Under the pieces are notes generated by a model. It saw only the letters and a program-made list of their open reading frames with translations. It had not been told where the DNA came from and made no database searches. Both the position numbers and the translations under genes were made by a program. This document shows, piece after piece, positions 1 to 7,019 of a stretch of DNA of 8,126 bases (positions are counted from its first letter, which is position 1; each line of letters begins with the position of its first letter). The DNA comes from Clostridia bacterium (GTDB lineage: Bacteria > Bacillota > Clostridia > Christensenellales > Pumilibacteraceae): NCBI GenBank assembly GCA_900762945.1, contig CAAFIN010000184.1, positions 1 to 8,126 of the forward strand. The letters run 5' to 3'.

Positions 1-20
1 CGGTTGCTTTTTTGTTTGTG
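1..20 (+). terminator. Possible right half of an intrinsic terminator cut by the window edge
   Basis: The window opens with CGGTTGC followed directly by TTTTTTGTTTG. A GC-containing arm followed by a T run is what the 3' half of a rho-independent terminator on the plus strand looks like. The left arm would lie outside the window, so the pairing cannot be confirmed. If real, a plus-strand gene ends just to the left and converges on the minus-strand SSB gene. Confidence 0.25.
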
Positions 21-39
21 CGCGACTCTGTTAATTAAG

Positions 40-102
40 GATAATTACATGTTCCATGAGTGGGATTCCACGCGCGGCGTACCGCGCTCTGAATGACAAG
101 AT
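40..102. repeat. Palindrome-rich intergenic block, possible dispersed REP-like repeat
   Basis: Two hairpins stand back to back. GTGG-GATT-CCAC occupies 60-71, and GCGCGG-CGTA-CCGCGC, a perfect 6-bp stem with a 4-nt loop, occupies 72-87. Next to them the minus strand reads CTTGTCATTCAGAGCGCGG (82-100). This resembles the TTGTCATTCTGAGCG-type intergenic repeats scattered through many bacterial genomes; that resemblance is from memory. There is no T run after either hairpin on either strand, so it does not look like a terminator. Only one copy is visible in the window, so its repeat nature is inferred. Confidence 0.4.
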
Positions 103-202
103 AATAGTAAGGCTGCGCGGGATTTTTTGAATTATAACGATTATAAAATGGATATTCTCTTAGGGGTAGTTTAATAATCGCTAATAACCCTGTAATTTTT
201 CC

Positions 203-859
203 TTACTGGGGATCGACGGTGGAGGCGGTTTCGGCGATATTGCGCTCGACGGTGATTTTGCTGACCGAGAGTTCGTAGGCAACCCGCTCCTCTATCGTTT
301 CGTCGGGGAGTTTTTTGTTGTACTTGCGCGACTGAATTCTGCCTCCGATAATCACATTCACTCCCACTTCCGCGTCGCGGACGAAACGCGCGTTTCTGCC
401 CCACGCTATGCACGGAATATAGTCGGACTTGTTGTAGCCGCGATTGACGGCGAGAAGCACGTCGCAGATCTCGCGGTTAAACGGCGTGGTTCGGTACACG
501 GGCGGTTTGCAGATATAGCCGTTGAGTTCGACGAGGTTTGGGTTTTGTTCGTCGGGATCGTACGGCAGAAAATCGCGCACGAACACTGTGAGCATAAGTT
601 TGCTGTGCTCGTTTTCCAGTTTGTTGTAACTACGGAACTGCCCCGAAAGCGCTACGAGCGCGCCTTCCGTTAAGTCCGCGCCGTTCATAATGCGTTCGGA
701 CACGGTGACGGGCAAGACGTCGGTCTGACCGCTGAGCCGCTTCACTTCGAGGTAAAACTCGTAAAAGCCCTCGCCGAAAAGTTCGTGGGAATACTGCGGC
801 TCGCGCGCCACTCTTCCCGACAAAAACACCCTGTTGTTCTTCAAATAGTTCTCGTTCAT
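203..859 (-). CDS. Single-stranded DNA-binding protein with two OB folds (clostridial type)
   Basis: This 218-aa protein has two successive OB-fold-like segments, at about residues 9-98 and 108-204. The second is the most SSB-like, with REICDVLLAVNR (129-140), KSDYIPCIAWGRNAR (144-158) and GGRIQSRKY (172-180). The first contains SHELFGEGFYEFYLEVKRLS (24-43) and SGQFRSYNK (72-80). This matches a clostridial family of roughly 200-220 aa annotated as SSB, in contrast to the single OB fold of the housekeeping SSB. It also lacks the acidic DDDIPF-like tail through which canonical SSB recruits partner proteins, ending instead in STVDPQ. The expected role is binding single-stranded DNA in the cytoplasm; the exact role is not known to me. 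The ATG is preceded by AGAAGGA, which lies within the last codons of the upstream deacetylase gene, only 4 nt away. This suggests co-transcription and translational coupling. I see no clear intrinsic terminator after the stop. Confidence 0.85.
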   Translation of the reverse strand: MNENYLKNNRVFLSGRVAREPQYSHELFGEGFYEFYLEVKRLSGQTDVLPVTVSERIMNGADLTEGALVALSGQFRSYNKLENEHSKLMLTVFVRDFLPYDPDEQNPNLVELNGYICKPPVYRTTPFNREICDVLLAVNRGYNKSDYIPCIAWGRNARFVRDAEVGVNVIIGGRIQSRKYNKKLPDETIEERVAYELSVSKITVERNIAETASTVDPQ

Positions 860-863
860 CTTT

Positions 864-1637
864 CTATCCTTCTATGCGTATTTGTTTTCCCGTGTGGTCG
901 ATCGAATAATTATCCCGATAGATAAGTTCGCCGATCGTCACGAAAGAATAACCTTTGTTTTTCAGTCCTTCTATTATGAGAGGCAGGGCTTCGACGGTGT
1001 GTTCGCCGTCGTTGTGCATCAGCACGATACTGCCGTTTTGCGCTTTTTTAAGCACTCTCGCCGCCATTTCGCCCGCTTTCAGCCCTTTCCAGTCGAGCGT
1101 GTCTACGTCCCATTGAATCGTGTACAAGCCCTTTTCCGTCGCGGTTTCGATAAGCGCGTCGTTATAATCGCCGAACGGAGCGCGGAACAGGTCGGGTTTT
1201 TTGCCGGTGATTTCCTCGATTATCTTAACGGACGAATCGAGTTCGAGTTCCATCTGACTCTTACTGAGTTTGGGCATATGCGGGTGCGTGTTCGAGTGCG
1301 TGCCGATCTCCATTCTGCCGCTGTCGGACAGTTTTTTCAGCGTGTCCGAGTACTTCTCTGCCCAGAAACCGACCGCAAAGAAATTCGCTTTTATATCGTA
1401 GCGTTCGAGCGTTTCGAGAATTGATAACGTTTTGTCCGCTCCCCAACTCGCGTCGAACGACAGCGCGATCTTTTTGTCGGGCGTATCCACACAGTAGATC
1501 GGGAGTTTCCGAGTGGTCTTATCCGCCGCCACGACGTAAGCTCCGGTCGAGCCTACCGCCGCGAGCGAGCCTATCAGCAAGGCGATAGCGAGCAACCCGC
1601 AAAGAACGCGTTTCTTCCTTATCAGCAGAAATTTCAT
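864..1637 (-). CDS. Membrane-anchored polysaccharide deacetylase, PdaB/YlxY-like (NodB domain)
   Basis: This predicted 257-aa carbohydrate esterase family 4 enzyme would remove acetyl groups from a cell-envelope glycan, probably peptidoglycan, outside the membrane. Residues 7-38 hold basic RKKR followed by a hydrophobic segment, an uncleaved anchor or signal peptide. The NodB domain follows: motif 1 SFDASWGAD (60-68), motif 2 HSNTH with metal ligands H114 and H118, motif 3 FRAPFGDYN (151-159), motif 4 WDVDTLDW (176-183) and motif 5 LMHND with H208. Motif 1 has the catalytic Asp (D62) but Ala where classical enzymes have a second, metal-binding Asp; related clostridial proteins I recall share this. 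The WDVDTLDW and C-terminal IDHTGKQI features fit the PdaB-like sporulation group, so a role in spore envelope is inferred. I chose the ATG at 1637 over an in-frame ATG at 1709 because it has GGAGTG 7 nt upstream and starts the signal sequence. No convincing promoter is seen in the 155 bp upstream; a GATAAT at 1727-1732 lacks a good -35. Confidence 0.88.
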   Translation of the reverse strand: MKFLLIRKKRVLCGLLAIALLIGSLAAVGSTGAYVVAADKTTRKLPIYCVDTPDKKIALSFDASWGADKTLSILETLERYDIKANFFAVGFWAEKYSDTLKKLSDSGRMEIGTHSNTHPHMPKLSKSQMELELDSSVKIIEEITGKKPDLFRAPFGDYNDALIETATEKGLYTIQWDVDTLDWKGLKAGEMAARVLKKAQNGSIVLMHNDGEHTVEALPLIIEGLKNKGYSFVTIGELIYRDNYSIDHTGKQIRIEG

Positions 1638-1644
1638 CGAACTA

Positions 1645-1650
1645 CACTCC
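1645..1650 (-). promoter_or_regulatory. Ribosome binding site deciding the deacetylase start
   Basis: GGAGTG sits 7 nt before the ATG at 1637. The longer reading frame, starting at 1709, adds 24 residues rich in Phe and Ser that precede the signal sequence and do not look like part of the family. This favours the shorter protein. Confidence 0.7.
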
Positions 1651-1792
1651 GATTTTATCAGATTAGTACGGAAAAAGAATGACAGACTTTGCGGATTTTG
1701 CGCGAACATTGCCGAAAACGCCGCAAATTATCGTATCTAACGCTTCTCTTCGTACAGTTTTATCGTATTCGCAAAGCCTCGGAAATAGAACG

Positions 1793-1824
1793 AAAAAACC
1801 GAGCGGAAACAAATCCGTTCGGTT
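1793..1824 (-). terminator. Intrinsic terminator of the rnf operon
   Basis: On the minus strand the arms AACCGAACGGA (1814-1824) and TCCGCTCGGTT (1797-1807) pair over 11 positions with one A·C mismatch around a 6-nt loop. A run of six T (1793-1798) begins inside the descending arm. It lies 22 nt beyond the rnfB stop codon, where the end of the operon transcript is expected. The opposite strand has no T run, so it works in one direction only. Confidence 0.88.
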
Positions 1825-1845
1825 CGCAGTTCAAGTTATTCGTAT

Positions 1846-2724
1846 TTATTCCGCGGACTTCTCGCCCGGTTTGTACGGCGGAATAAGCGGGCGTTCGTCC
1901 GGGAACGGCAAAATGCACTTGCGCGGGCAGACTTCGATACAGTTGCCGCACTTCACGCACTTATCGTAATCGATGACGGCGAGGTTGTTGCCGAGTTTTA
2001 TCGCGCCCGAAGGGCAATTCCGCTCGCACTTGCCACAGCCGATGCAGCCTTTTTCGCACGCGCCGATTACTTCTTTGCCGCGGCAGAGGTTGGAACACGC
2101 GACGTACACTACCGCGTCGACGGGAATTCTGCCGATAATGCGCTTGGGACAAGTCGACACGCACGCGCCGCACGAGGTACATAAGCCGTAATCGACCTTG
2201 GCGACCGCGCGGTCTTTACTGACGGAAATCGCGTTGTACCGACAAGCGTCGGCGCAACTTCCCAGCCCCATACAACCGTATTCGCAAGCCTTGCTACCGC
2301 CCGCGAGTATTTCTGCGGACACGCAATCGCCGTAGCCTTGATACTCGTACTTGTTTTTGCAGAGGTTGCCGCCGTTGCAATGTACTACCGCAACGGTCTT
2401 TTTGGAGTTTTCCACCGTGAGATTGAGTATCTTCGCGATGTTTTCCTTGCCTTGCTTGGGCGTGGCGTTGCACTTCGAGAGTTTGGCTTCGCCCTTTACG
2501 AGCGCTTCGGCGAAAGCGTCGCAACCCGCGTAGCCGCAACCGCCGCAGTTCGCGCCGGAAAGGTGACGGCGAACGTCGTCTATGCGGGCGTCGTGTTTCA
2601 CAGCCATTTTAGAGCCTAAGAACGAGAGGAAGAACGCGAGCGCCGCCGAGACTACGGAAACTATGAGCGCGGGAAGCACAAACTTTACGAACGCTCCCGC
2701 TGATATTATCGTGATAACGGTCAT
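1846..2724 (-). CDS. rnfB: RnfB, multi-cluster Fe-S subunit of the Rnf ferredoxin:NAD+ oxidoreductase
   Basis: RnfB is thought to be the subunit that exchanges electrons with ferredoxin on the cytoplasmic side of the membrane. The 292-aa protein starts with a membrane helix (about 6-37). A 4Fe-4S domain of the ANCGGCGYAGC type follows, with C60, C63, C68 and C85. The ferredoxin-like region has Cys groups at C147/C151/C157/C161, C182/C185/C188/C192, C227/C230/C233/C237 (with C223 just before) and C256/C259/C262/C266. Further Cys at 116, 122, 134, 210, 214 and 270 fit the Cys-rich clostridial form, which is larger than the roughly 190-aa proteobacterial RnfB. The C terminus is Pro-rich and charged. 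It is the last gene of the operon. The ATG has AGGAGGGG immediately upstream in the 11-nt gap after rnfA, and the operon terminator follows. Confidence 0.96.
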   Translation of the reverse strand: MTVITIISAGAFVKFVLPALIVSVVSAALAFFLSFLGSKMAVKHDARIDDVRRHLSGANCGGCGYAGCDAFAEALVKGEAKLSKCNATPKQGKENIAKILNLTVENSKKTVAVVHCNGGNLCKNKYEYQGYGDCVSAEILAGGSKACEYGCMGLGSCADACRYNAISVSKDRAVAKVDYGLCTSCGACVSTCPKRIIGRIPVDAVVYVACSNLCRGKEVIGACEKGCIGCGKCERNCPSGAIKLGNNLAVIDYDKCVKCGNCIEVCPRKCILPFPDERPLIPPYKPGEKSAE

Positions 2725-2735
2725 ATTCCCCTCCT

Positions 2736-3320
2736 CTAGAACGACAAGCCGCCGAGACCCGCGAAAGCCATTGCCATAATGCCGGCGGTGATAAGCGCGA
2801 TGGGCAAGCCTTTGAAATACTTGGGTACCGGCGCGGCGTCGACGCGTTCGCGTATGCCCGCCATAAGGACGAGCGCGAGAGTAAATCCCAAACCTACGCT
2901 GAGCGCGTGGACGAGCGTGGTTACGAGGTCGTAACCGCCGCTGATAACGTTGTTAGCGGTGCCTAAAACCGCACAGTTGGTGGTGATGAGCGCGAGATAC
3001 ACGCCCAGCGCCTGATACAGCGACGGCGAGAGTTTTTTGAGCACTATGTCGAGGATCTGAACGAGTACGGCGATAATGAGTATGAACACTACGGTCTGCA
3101 GGTACTCGTAGCCGAGCGGCTCGAGAACGTAGTAATACAGAAGATAGCAGACGAGCGACGATATGACGAGCACGAACGTGACCGCCACGCCCATTCCTAT
3201 GCCCGAATCGAGTTTTTTGCTCACGCCCAAAAACGGACAAATACCTATCGACTGGACTAAAACTATATTGTTGGTGATAACTCCGGCAAGAACTACCGTG
3301 ACTATTTCGAGGAAACTCAT
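2736..3320 (-). CDS. rnfA: RnfA, integral membrane subunit of the Rnf complex
   Basis: RnfA is a six-helix membrane protein of 194 aa, the usual length for the RnfA/NqrE family. With RnfE it forms the inverted-repeat pair in the centre of the complex. The motif ITNNIVLVQSIGICPFLGVS (15-34) carries C28, and LALITTNCAVLG (109-120) carries C116. In the related Na+-NQR, the equivalent Cys of NqrD and NqrE hold a [2Fe-2S] cluster in mid-membrane, so the same role is expected here. The C-terminal part has GLGFTLALVLMAGIRERV, typical of the family. The ATG overlaps the rnfE stop by 4 nt (ATGA), with GGGAGGTG 7 nt upstream inside rnfE. Confidence 0.96.
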   Translation of the reverse strand: MSFLEIVTVVLAGVITNNIVLVQSIGICPFLGVSKKLDSGIGMGVAVTFVLVISSLVCYLLYYYVLEPLGYEYLQTVVFILIIAVLVQILDIVLKKLSPSLYQALGVYLALITTNCAVLGTANNVISGGYDLVTTLVHALSVGLGFTLALVLMAGIRERVDAAPVPKYFKGLPIALITAGIMAMAFAGLGGLSF

Positions 3321-3925
3321 TCGTTTTCACCTCCCGCGACGAACAGCGCGCGCGACTTGCGTTCGCGGACTTTTTCCATAACGAAGTTAAACAGCGCCAT
3401 CATAAGCCCGAAGATTATGAACCCGCCGGCGGTCGACTGAAACAGCGACAAGCCGATCGCGCCCAAGCCCTGACGGATCGCGCCCATAAGGACGAGCGAC
3501 AACGTGAACCCCAGCCCCATCGATACGCCGTCGAGCGCGGACAGCGCCACGCCGTTCTTGCTCGCGAACGCTTCGGCTCTGCCTAAGATTATGCAGTTGA
3601 CGACGATAAGCGGGATAAACGCGCCTATGCTCGCGTTAAGGTCGGGCAAGAATTTCGCGATAAACAGTTGGACGAGCGTGACGAAGGTCGCGATAATCAC
3701 TATGTACGCCGGGAGCCGGACTTTGTCGGGGATCAGTTTTCTCAGGAGCGAAATGAACACGTTGCTGCAGATAAGCACGAACGCGGTCGCAAGCCCCAGT
3801 CCCAAGCCGTTGGAGATCGTGTCCGACTTAGCGATCGTGGGGCAAGTACCGAGAACGAGCACGAATACGGGGTTATTGAGTATACCGCCGAGCGCGGTTT
3901 CTTTTATTTCGTTTCGGTTAGTCAT
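3317..3925 (-). CDS. rnfE: RnfE, integral membrane subunit of the Rnf complex
   Basis: This 202-aa six-helix partner of RnfA belongs to the NqrD/RnfE family. LNNPVFVLVLGTCPTIA (16-32) carries C28, and PLIVVNCIILGRAEAFAS (105-122) carries C111; these are the Cys expected to share the intramembrane [2Fe-2S] cluster with RnfA. GLGFTLSLVLMGAIRQGLG (137-155) is the family signature also seen in RnfA, reflecting their common origin. The tail is basic and then acidic (VRERKSRALFVAGGENE). The start overlaps the rnfG stop by 4 nt (ATGA), with GGAGG 9 nt upstream. The gene sits between rnfG and rnfA as in other clostridial operons. Confidence 0.96.
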   Translation of the reverse strand: MTNRNEIKETALGGILNNPVFVLVLGTCPTIAKSDTISNGLGLGLATAFVLICSNVFISLLRKLIPDKVRLPAYIVIIATFVTLVQLFIAKFLPDLNASIGAFIPLIVVNCIILGRAEAFASKNGVALSALDGVSMGLGFTLSLVLMGAIRQGLGAIGLSLFQSTAGGFIIFGLMMALFNFVMEKVRERKSRALFVAGGENE

Positions 3926-4560
3926 GCCGCCGCACCTCCCGTGAGTTCTGCCGCCATAAAGTTCGAAATCGTGACTGCCGCCGCTACCGTGCCTACCGAA
4001 TAGGTCGCGCCGGTGCTTATCGCCACGTCGTCGCCGTTTATCACGCCGTCCTTGCCGCTAAGGTTTTCGAAGCCGTCGTGCTTGCCCGCGATTTTCGCGT
4101 CCCAGTAGGACTGAGTCTGCGAGTAGCACTTCGTCTTGATTATCTTGCCGTTGCCGTCGTAGGAAGTGAGCATAATCACAGTGCCGTACGAGCAGTCGGC
4201 TTGCGCCTGCACGATATACGCGCCGGCGTTCTCGCCCTTGACCGCGCGGTAAACCGCGATTACCTGACCCATTTTGACTTTACCCGCGGCGGTGGAAACC
4301 GTATCTTTCTTGTGATCTTTGTTGACTTTTTTGATAAGGTCGTCTGCGCTCACCGTTTCGAAGTACTCGAGCGCGTTTTCGTCGGTTTGTTCACCCGTGG
4401 GGCAAACGACGTACAATTCTTTCGCCATTTTGTCGTCCAGTACCGCTTCGTATTTGAGGTACTCGTTGGCGACGGCAAGAAGCGCTACGCATACGAATCC
4501 GATGACAAACATTACGAGTACGGACTTTAACGCGTCCGCGGTCGTTTTCTTCATAGCCAT
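3922..4560 (-). CDS. rnfG: RnfG, FMN-carrying subunit of the Rnf complex
   Basis: RnfG is a single-span protein with a large domain on the outer face of the membrane and an FMN bound covalently by phosphoester to a Thr. The 212-aa protein has one N-terminal helix (about 12-31). Near the C terminus is STGATYSVGTV (182-192), with T186 as the predicted FMN-carrying residue. The segment before it, SQTQSYWDAKIAG (147-159), stands where many RnfG/NqrC proteins have an ETPGLG-type motif, so this copy is divergent there. The ATG is 1 nt after the rnfD stop. GGAGG lies 12 nt upstream, rather far; a second in-frame ATG at 4554 would be 18 nt away and is less likely. Confidence 0.94.
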   Translation of the reverse strand: MAMKKTTADALKSVLVMFVIGFVCVALLAVANEYLKYEAVLDDKMAKELYVVCPTGEQTDENALEYFETVSADDLIKKVNKDHKKDTVSTAAGKVKMGQVIAVYRAVKGENAGAYIVQAQADCSYGTVIMLTSYDGNGKIIKTKCYSQTQSYWDAKIAGKHDGFENLSGKDGVINGDDVAISTGATYSVGTVAAAVTISNFMAAELTGGAAA

Positions 4561-4561
4561 A

Positions 4562-5647
4562 TTACTTCGCCGCCTCCTTTCCTTTCGGAGTCTTCTCTTT
4601 CTTCGGTTTGACGTAGCCGAACGGGCGCGGGAAGATAAATCTGTCGATAAGCGGGGTAACGCAGTTCATGATAAGCACGGCGAAACTCATGCCCTCGGGG
4701 TACGCGGCGAACGTGCGGATAAGCATCGTGAACAGCGCGATGCCGAACGCGAACACGCAGTTGCCTGCAAACGTATTAGGCGAAGTCGCGTAGTCGGTAG
4801 CCATGAATACCGCGCCGAACAGCAGACCGCCCGACATAACGTGCGCTATCATATTATAGAACAGCGCCGAGCCGGTAAGGTGCTGTTTCGCAACTCCGTC
4901 GAACAGAAGCGCGAAAATCGCCGCCCAGCCGATAATCATAAGCGGTACGCGGAAGTCGATAGTTCCTCTAACTGACAGATAGGCGTAACCGAGCAGTATC
5001 GCTACCACGCACGTTTCTCCCACCGCCGCCGAGCCGACGTTGCCTATAAAGAGGTTGTAAAGAACGCTCGGGGTCGCGGTTTTATCGCCGCCCAGCCAAG
5101 TCGCGCCGGTGCTTGCCTGAAAGCCCAAGCCGATAGTTTGCGAGGACGCGAACGAAGCGGCAAAGGTAAGGAACAGAAACACGCGGGCGGTAAGCGCGGG
5201 GTTGGCGAAGTTTCTGCCGATACCGCCGAAAAGTTGCTTTACGAGAACGATCGCAACGAGCGAGCCGAGCATACACACCAGCACGGTGTCGAAACTGAAC
5301 AGCACTCTGCCCGTGTCGGAAACCGCGTTCATCCCCCACACGTCGAGAGTAGCGGGAAGGTTGAGCGCGAGAAGAACAGCCGTGACAAAACACGAGAGAT
5401 TCCACACGGACGAATTTCCGAAGCCGTCCTTATTCCACGCTTTTTTGGTCGCGAGGTCGTAAAGAAGTTCGAAGCCCCAGCACGAAGCGGCGCACACGAT
5501 CAGATTTATAATAACGTGATAGCCGAAGAAGAACGTTGCGGCGATAACCGACGGCGCGAGCGCTATCAGTACGTCCGTCATGATTCCGCGCGTGGAGTTG
5601 CCTTTCGCGGTTATCTGGGGAGAAGCGGATACTACGTAATCTGCCAT
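4562..5647 (-). CDS. rnfD: RnfD, FMN-binding membrane subunit of the Rnf complex
   Basis: RnfD is a polytopic membrane protein of the NqrB/RnfD family, thought to form the ion pathway. It carries an FMN linked covalently to a Thr. The 361-aa sequence has many hydrophobic helices. LFGGIGRNFANPALTAR (139-155) is the conserved N-P-A loop, STGAT (179-183) is the FMN attachment site with T183 as acceptor, and FMATDYATSP (281-290) plus AAYPEGMSFAVLIMN (314-328) are family signatures. The tail is Lys-rich and cytoplasmic. Its length matches the roughly 320-360 aa usual for RnfD. The start overlaps the rnfC stop by 1 nt (TAATG), and GGGAGG lies just upstream within rnfC. Confidence 0.96.
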   Translation of the reverse strand: MADYVVSASPQITAKGNSTRGIMTDVLIALAPSVIAATFFFGYHVIINLIVCAASCWGFELLYDLATKKAWNKDGFGNSSVWNLSCFVTAVLLALNLPATLDVWGMNAVSDTGRVLFSFDTVLVCMLGSLVAIVLVKQLFGGIGRNFANPALTARVFLFLTFAASFASSQTIGLGFQASTGATWLGGDKTATPSVLYNLFIGNVGSAAVGETCVVAILLGYAYLSVRGTIDFRVPLMIIGWAAIFALLFDGVAKQHLTGSALFYNMIAHVMSGGLLFGAVFMATDYATSPNTFAGNCVFAFGIALFTMLIRTFAAYPEGMSFAVLIMNCVTPLIDRFIFPRPFGYVKPKKEKTPKGKEAAK

Positions 5648-6951
5648 TATTTCTTCCTCCCTTTGAGTTGTTTTTTAGCCAGTCTGAACGACTGGACGAG
5701 CGTGCGTTTCGCGGGGCAAACGTAAGTACACGAGCCGCACTCGATACAGTTGTTCAATCCGTACTTCACCGCCGCGTCCACGTCGCCCGCGCGGGTGTAA
5801 AGGTCGATATACATAGGCATCAGGCGCATAGGGCAAACGCGGGCGCATCTGCCGCAGTTGATGCACGGCGAGGGCTTGCCGGTAAAGGCTTCCTTGTCGG
5901 TCATGAGCAGCAGACAGCCGGTAGTTTTGGTGCAAGCGATCGTAGCGCCCGACACAGCCGTACCCATCATCGGTCCGCCGTTTATCATCTTGACTACGCT
6001 TTTGCCCTCTTTCAGCCCGCCGCAGTACTCGATAACGTCGCTGTAAAGCGTGCCGGTGCTTACCCAGAGGTTTTTCGGGTTCGTTATGCCGCCGCCCGTG
6101 ACGGTCATTATTCTTTTATATAGCGGAACGCCATCGGCTACCGCGAAGTACGTCGAAAGCGCGGTATGCACGTTGGCTACCACTACGCCCACCGTGCTCG
6201 GAAGCGCGCCGATGGGAATTTTTCTGCCCGTTACGCCATAGACGAGTTGTTTCTCTGCGCCTTGCGGGTACTTGGTCGGGAGCACGGACACGATAATATC
6301 ATCCGTGCCGCTCTCGTCGATATACTTATTAAGCGCGGCGATCGCTTCGGTTTTGTTGTCCTCTATGCCGATATAGGCTCTACTCAGCCCCAGCGACCGG
6401 TATAACATTCTCGCGCCCGAAACGAACTCGCGGGCGTACTCGATCATAATGCGGGTGTCGCAGGTTATGTACGGCTCGCATTCCGCGCCGTTTATAATCA
6501 GCGTGTCTATCGGCACGGGGCTTTTGAGTTTCACGCCGGTCGGGAAACCCGCTCCGCCCAAGCCCACTATGCCGGCGAGCGTAATTCTGTCGGTAATCTG
6601 TTGCGGCGTGGGGTTTACCAACGGCTCAAGCCGCGTTTCCTCGTAAAGCCCGTCGTTCTCGATGACGATATGTTCGGCTTTGCCGGTAGGCGTCGGGCGC
6701 TTTTCGATACTTTTGACCGTACCCGATACCGGCGAATACACGTTACTGCTGACCGCGCCGTCCGCTTGTCCTATCAGCTCGCCCGCTTTCACGCGCTGAC
6801 CTACGGACGCGACCGCGACTGCGGGTTTGCCGATGTGTTGCGACAGCGGTACGTACAGCATGGCGGGAGCGGGCATGACGGCAATCGCTTCGTTTGCCGT
6901 CAGCGCTTTCATTCCGTCGGGGTGTACTCCGCCCTTGAAACGATACTGCAA
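5647..6951 (-). CDS. rnfC: RnfC, NADH-binding Fe-S/FMN subunit of the Rnf complex
   Basis: RnfC is the cytoplasmic subunit where NAD+ is reduced or NADH oxidised. The 434-aa protein opens with the RnfC-type FKGGVHP (5-11). SPVSGTVKSIEKRP (73-86) follows, then the flavin/nucleotide-binding loop GLGGAGFPTGVKL (130-142) and INGAECEPY (153-161). Two 4Fe-4S motifs close the protein: C363/C366/C369/C373 and C402/C405/C408/C412. It is the first gene of the operon. The start is TTG at 6951, chosen because GGAGG stands 9 nt upstream and because the next in-frame ATG (residue 14) would remove the conserved GGVHP. The promoter at 7047-7075 leaves an approximately 90-nt leader that may be regulatory. Confidence 0.96.
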   Translation of the reverse strand: MQYRFKGGVHPDGMKALTANEAIAVMPAPAMLYVPLSQHIGKPAVAVASVGQRVKAGELIGQADGAVSSNVYSPVSGTVKSIEKRPTPTGKAEHIVIENDGLYEETRLEPLVNPTPQQITDRITLAGIVGLGGAGFPTGVKLKSPVPIDTLIINGAECEPYITCDTRIMIEYAREFVSGARMLYRSLGLSRAYIGIEDNKTEAIAALNKYIDESGTDDIIVSVLPTKYPQGAEKQLVYGVTGRKIPIGALPSTVGVVVANVHTALSTYFAVADGVPLYKRIMTVTGGGITNPKNLWVSTGTLYSDVIEYCGGLKEGKSVVKMINGGPMMGTAVSGATIACTKTTGCLLLMTDKEAFTGKPSPCINCGRCARVCPMRLMPMYIDLYTRAGDVDAAVKYGLNNCIECGSCTYVCPAKRTLVQSFRLAKKQLKGRKK

Positions 6952-7019
6952 AAATCCTTTCCTCCGTTACCCGCGGCGTTGTTCTTAGGGTGCGAAGCGA
7001 CGGCTATGCCTTTCGCCAC
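6909..7019 (-). CDS. Possible 36-codon leader peptide overlapping the rnfC start
   Basis: A GTG at 7019 preceded by GAGGGAAA opens a frame of 36 codons that ends in TGA at 6909, 42 nt inside rnfC in another frame. The predicted peptide begins MAKGIAVASHPKNNAAGNGG. The first 20 codons use the GCG, GCC, AAC and TCG codons favoured by neighbouring genes. I recognise no family. It could be a translated leader ORF that modulates rnfC initiation, or an accident of a GC-rich structured leader. No further evidence distinguishes them here. Confidence 0.25.
   Translation of the reverse strand: MAKGIAVASHPKNNAAGNGGKDFCSIVSRAEYTPTE
6961..6965 (-). promoter_or_regulatory. Ribosome binding site supporting the TTG start of rnfC
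   Basis: GGAGG is separated by 9 nt from TTG at 6951. No ATG or GTG in the rnfC frame lies at suitable distance. The site begins three bases after the outermost predicted stem of the leader RNA, so leader folding could affect ribosome access. Confidence 0.75.

Noticed and set aside
882..1424. 180-codon plus-strand frame opposite the deacetylase
   Set aside because: The minus strand carries all five NodB motifs with a proper signal sequence and RBS. The plus frame shows no recognisable domain.
1651..1660. TGATAAAAT as a -10 box for the deacetylase gene
   Set aside because: It directly abuts the RBS, so a transcript starting from it would lack the ribosome binding site, and no good -35 is present.
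1638..1709. N-terminal extension of the deacetylase from an ATG at 1709
   Set aside because: The ATG at 1637 has GGAGTG at good spacing and begins a normal signal sequence. The extra 24 residues fall in AT-rich intergenic-like DNA.
2736..3925. rnfA and rnfE as a recent tandem duplication
   Set aside because: They are the ancient paralogous pair found in every Rnf and NQR complex, and their sequences are clearly diverged.
3504..3944. Long plus-strand open frames opposite the rnf genes, including 3504-3944, 4319-4975 and 5138-5725
   Set aside because: They lie wholly opposite well-supported rnf genes, have no RBS or family resemblance, and are expected by chance in GC-rich coding DNA.
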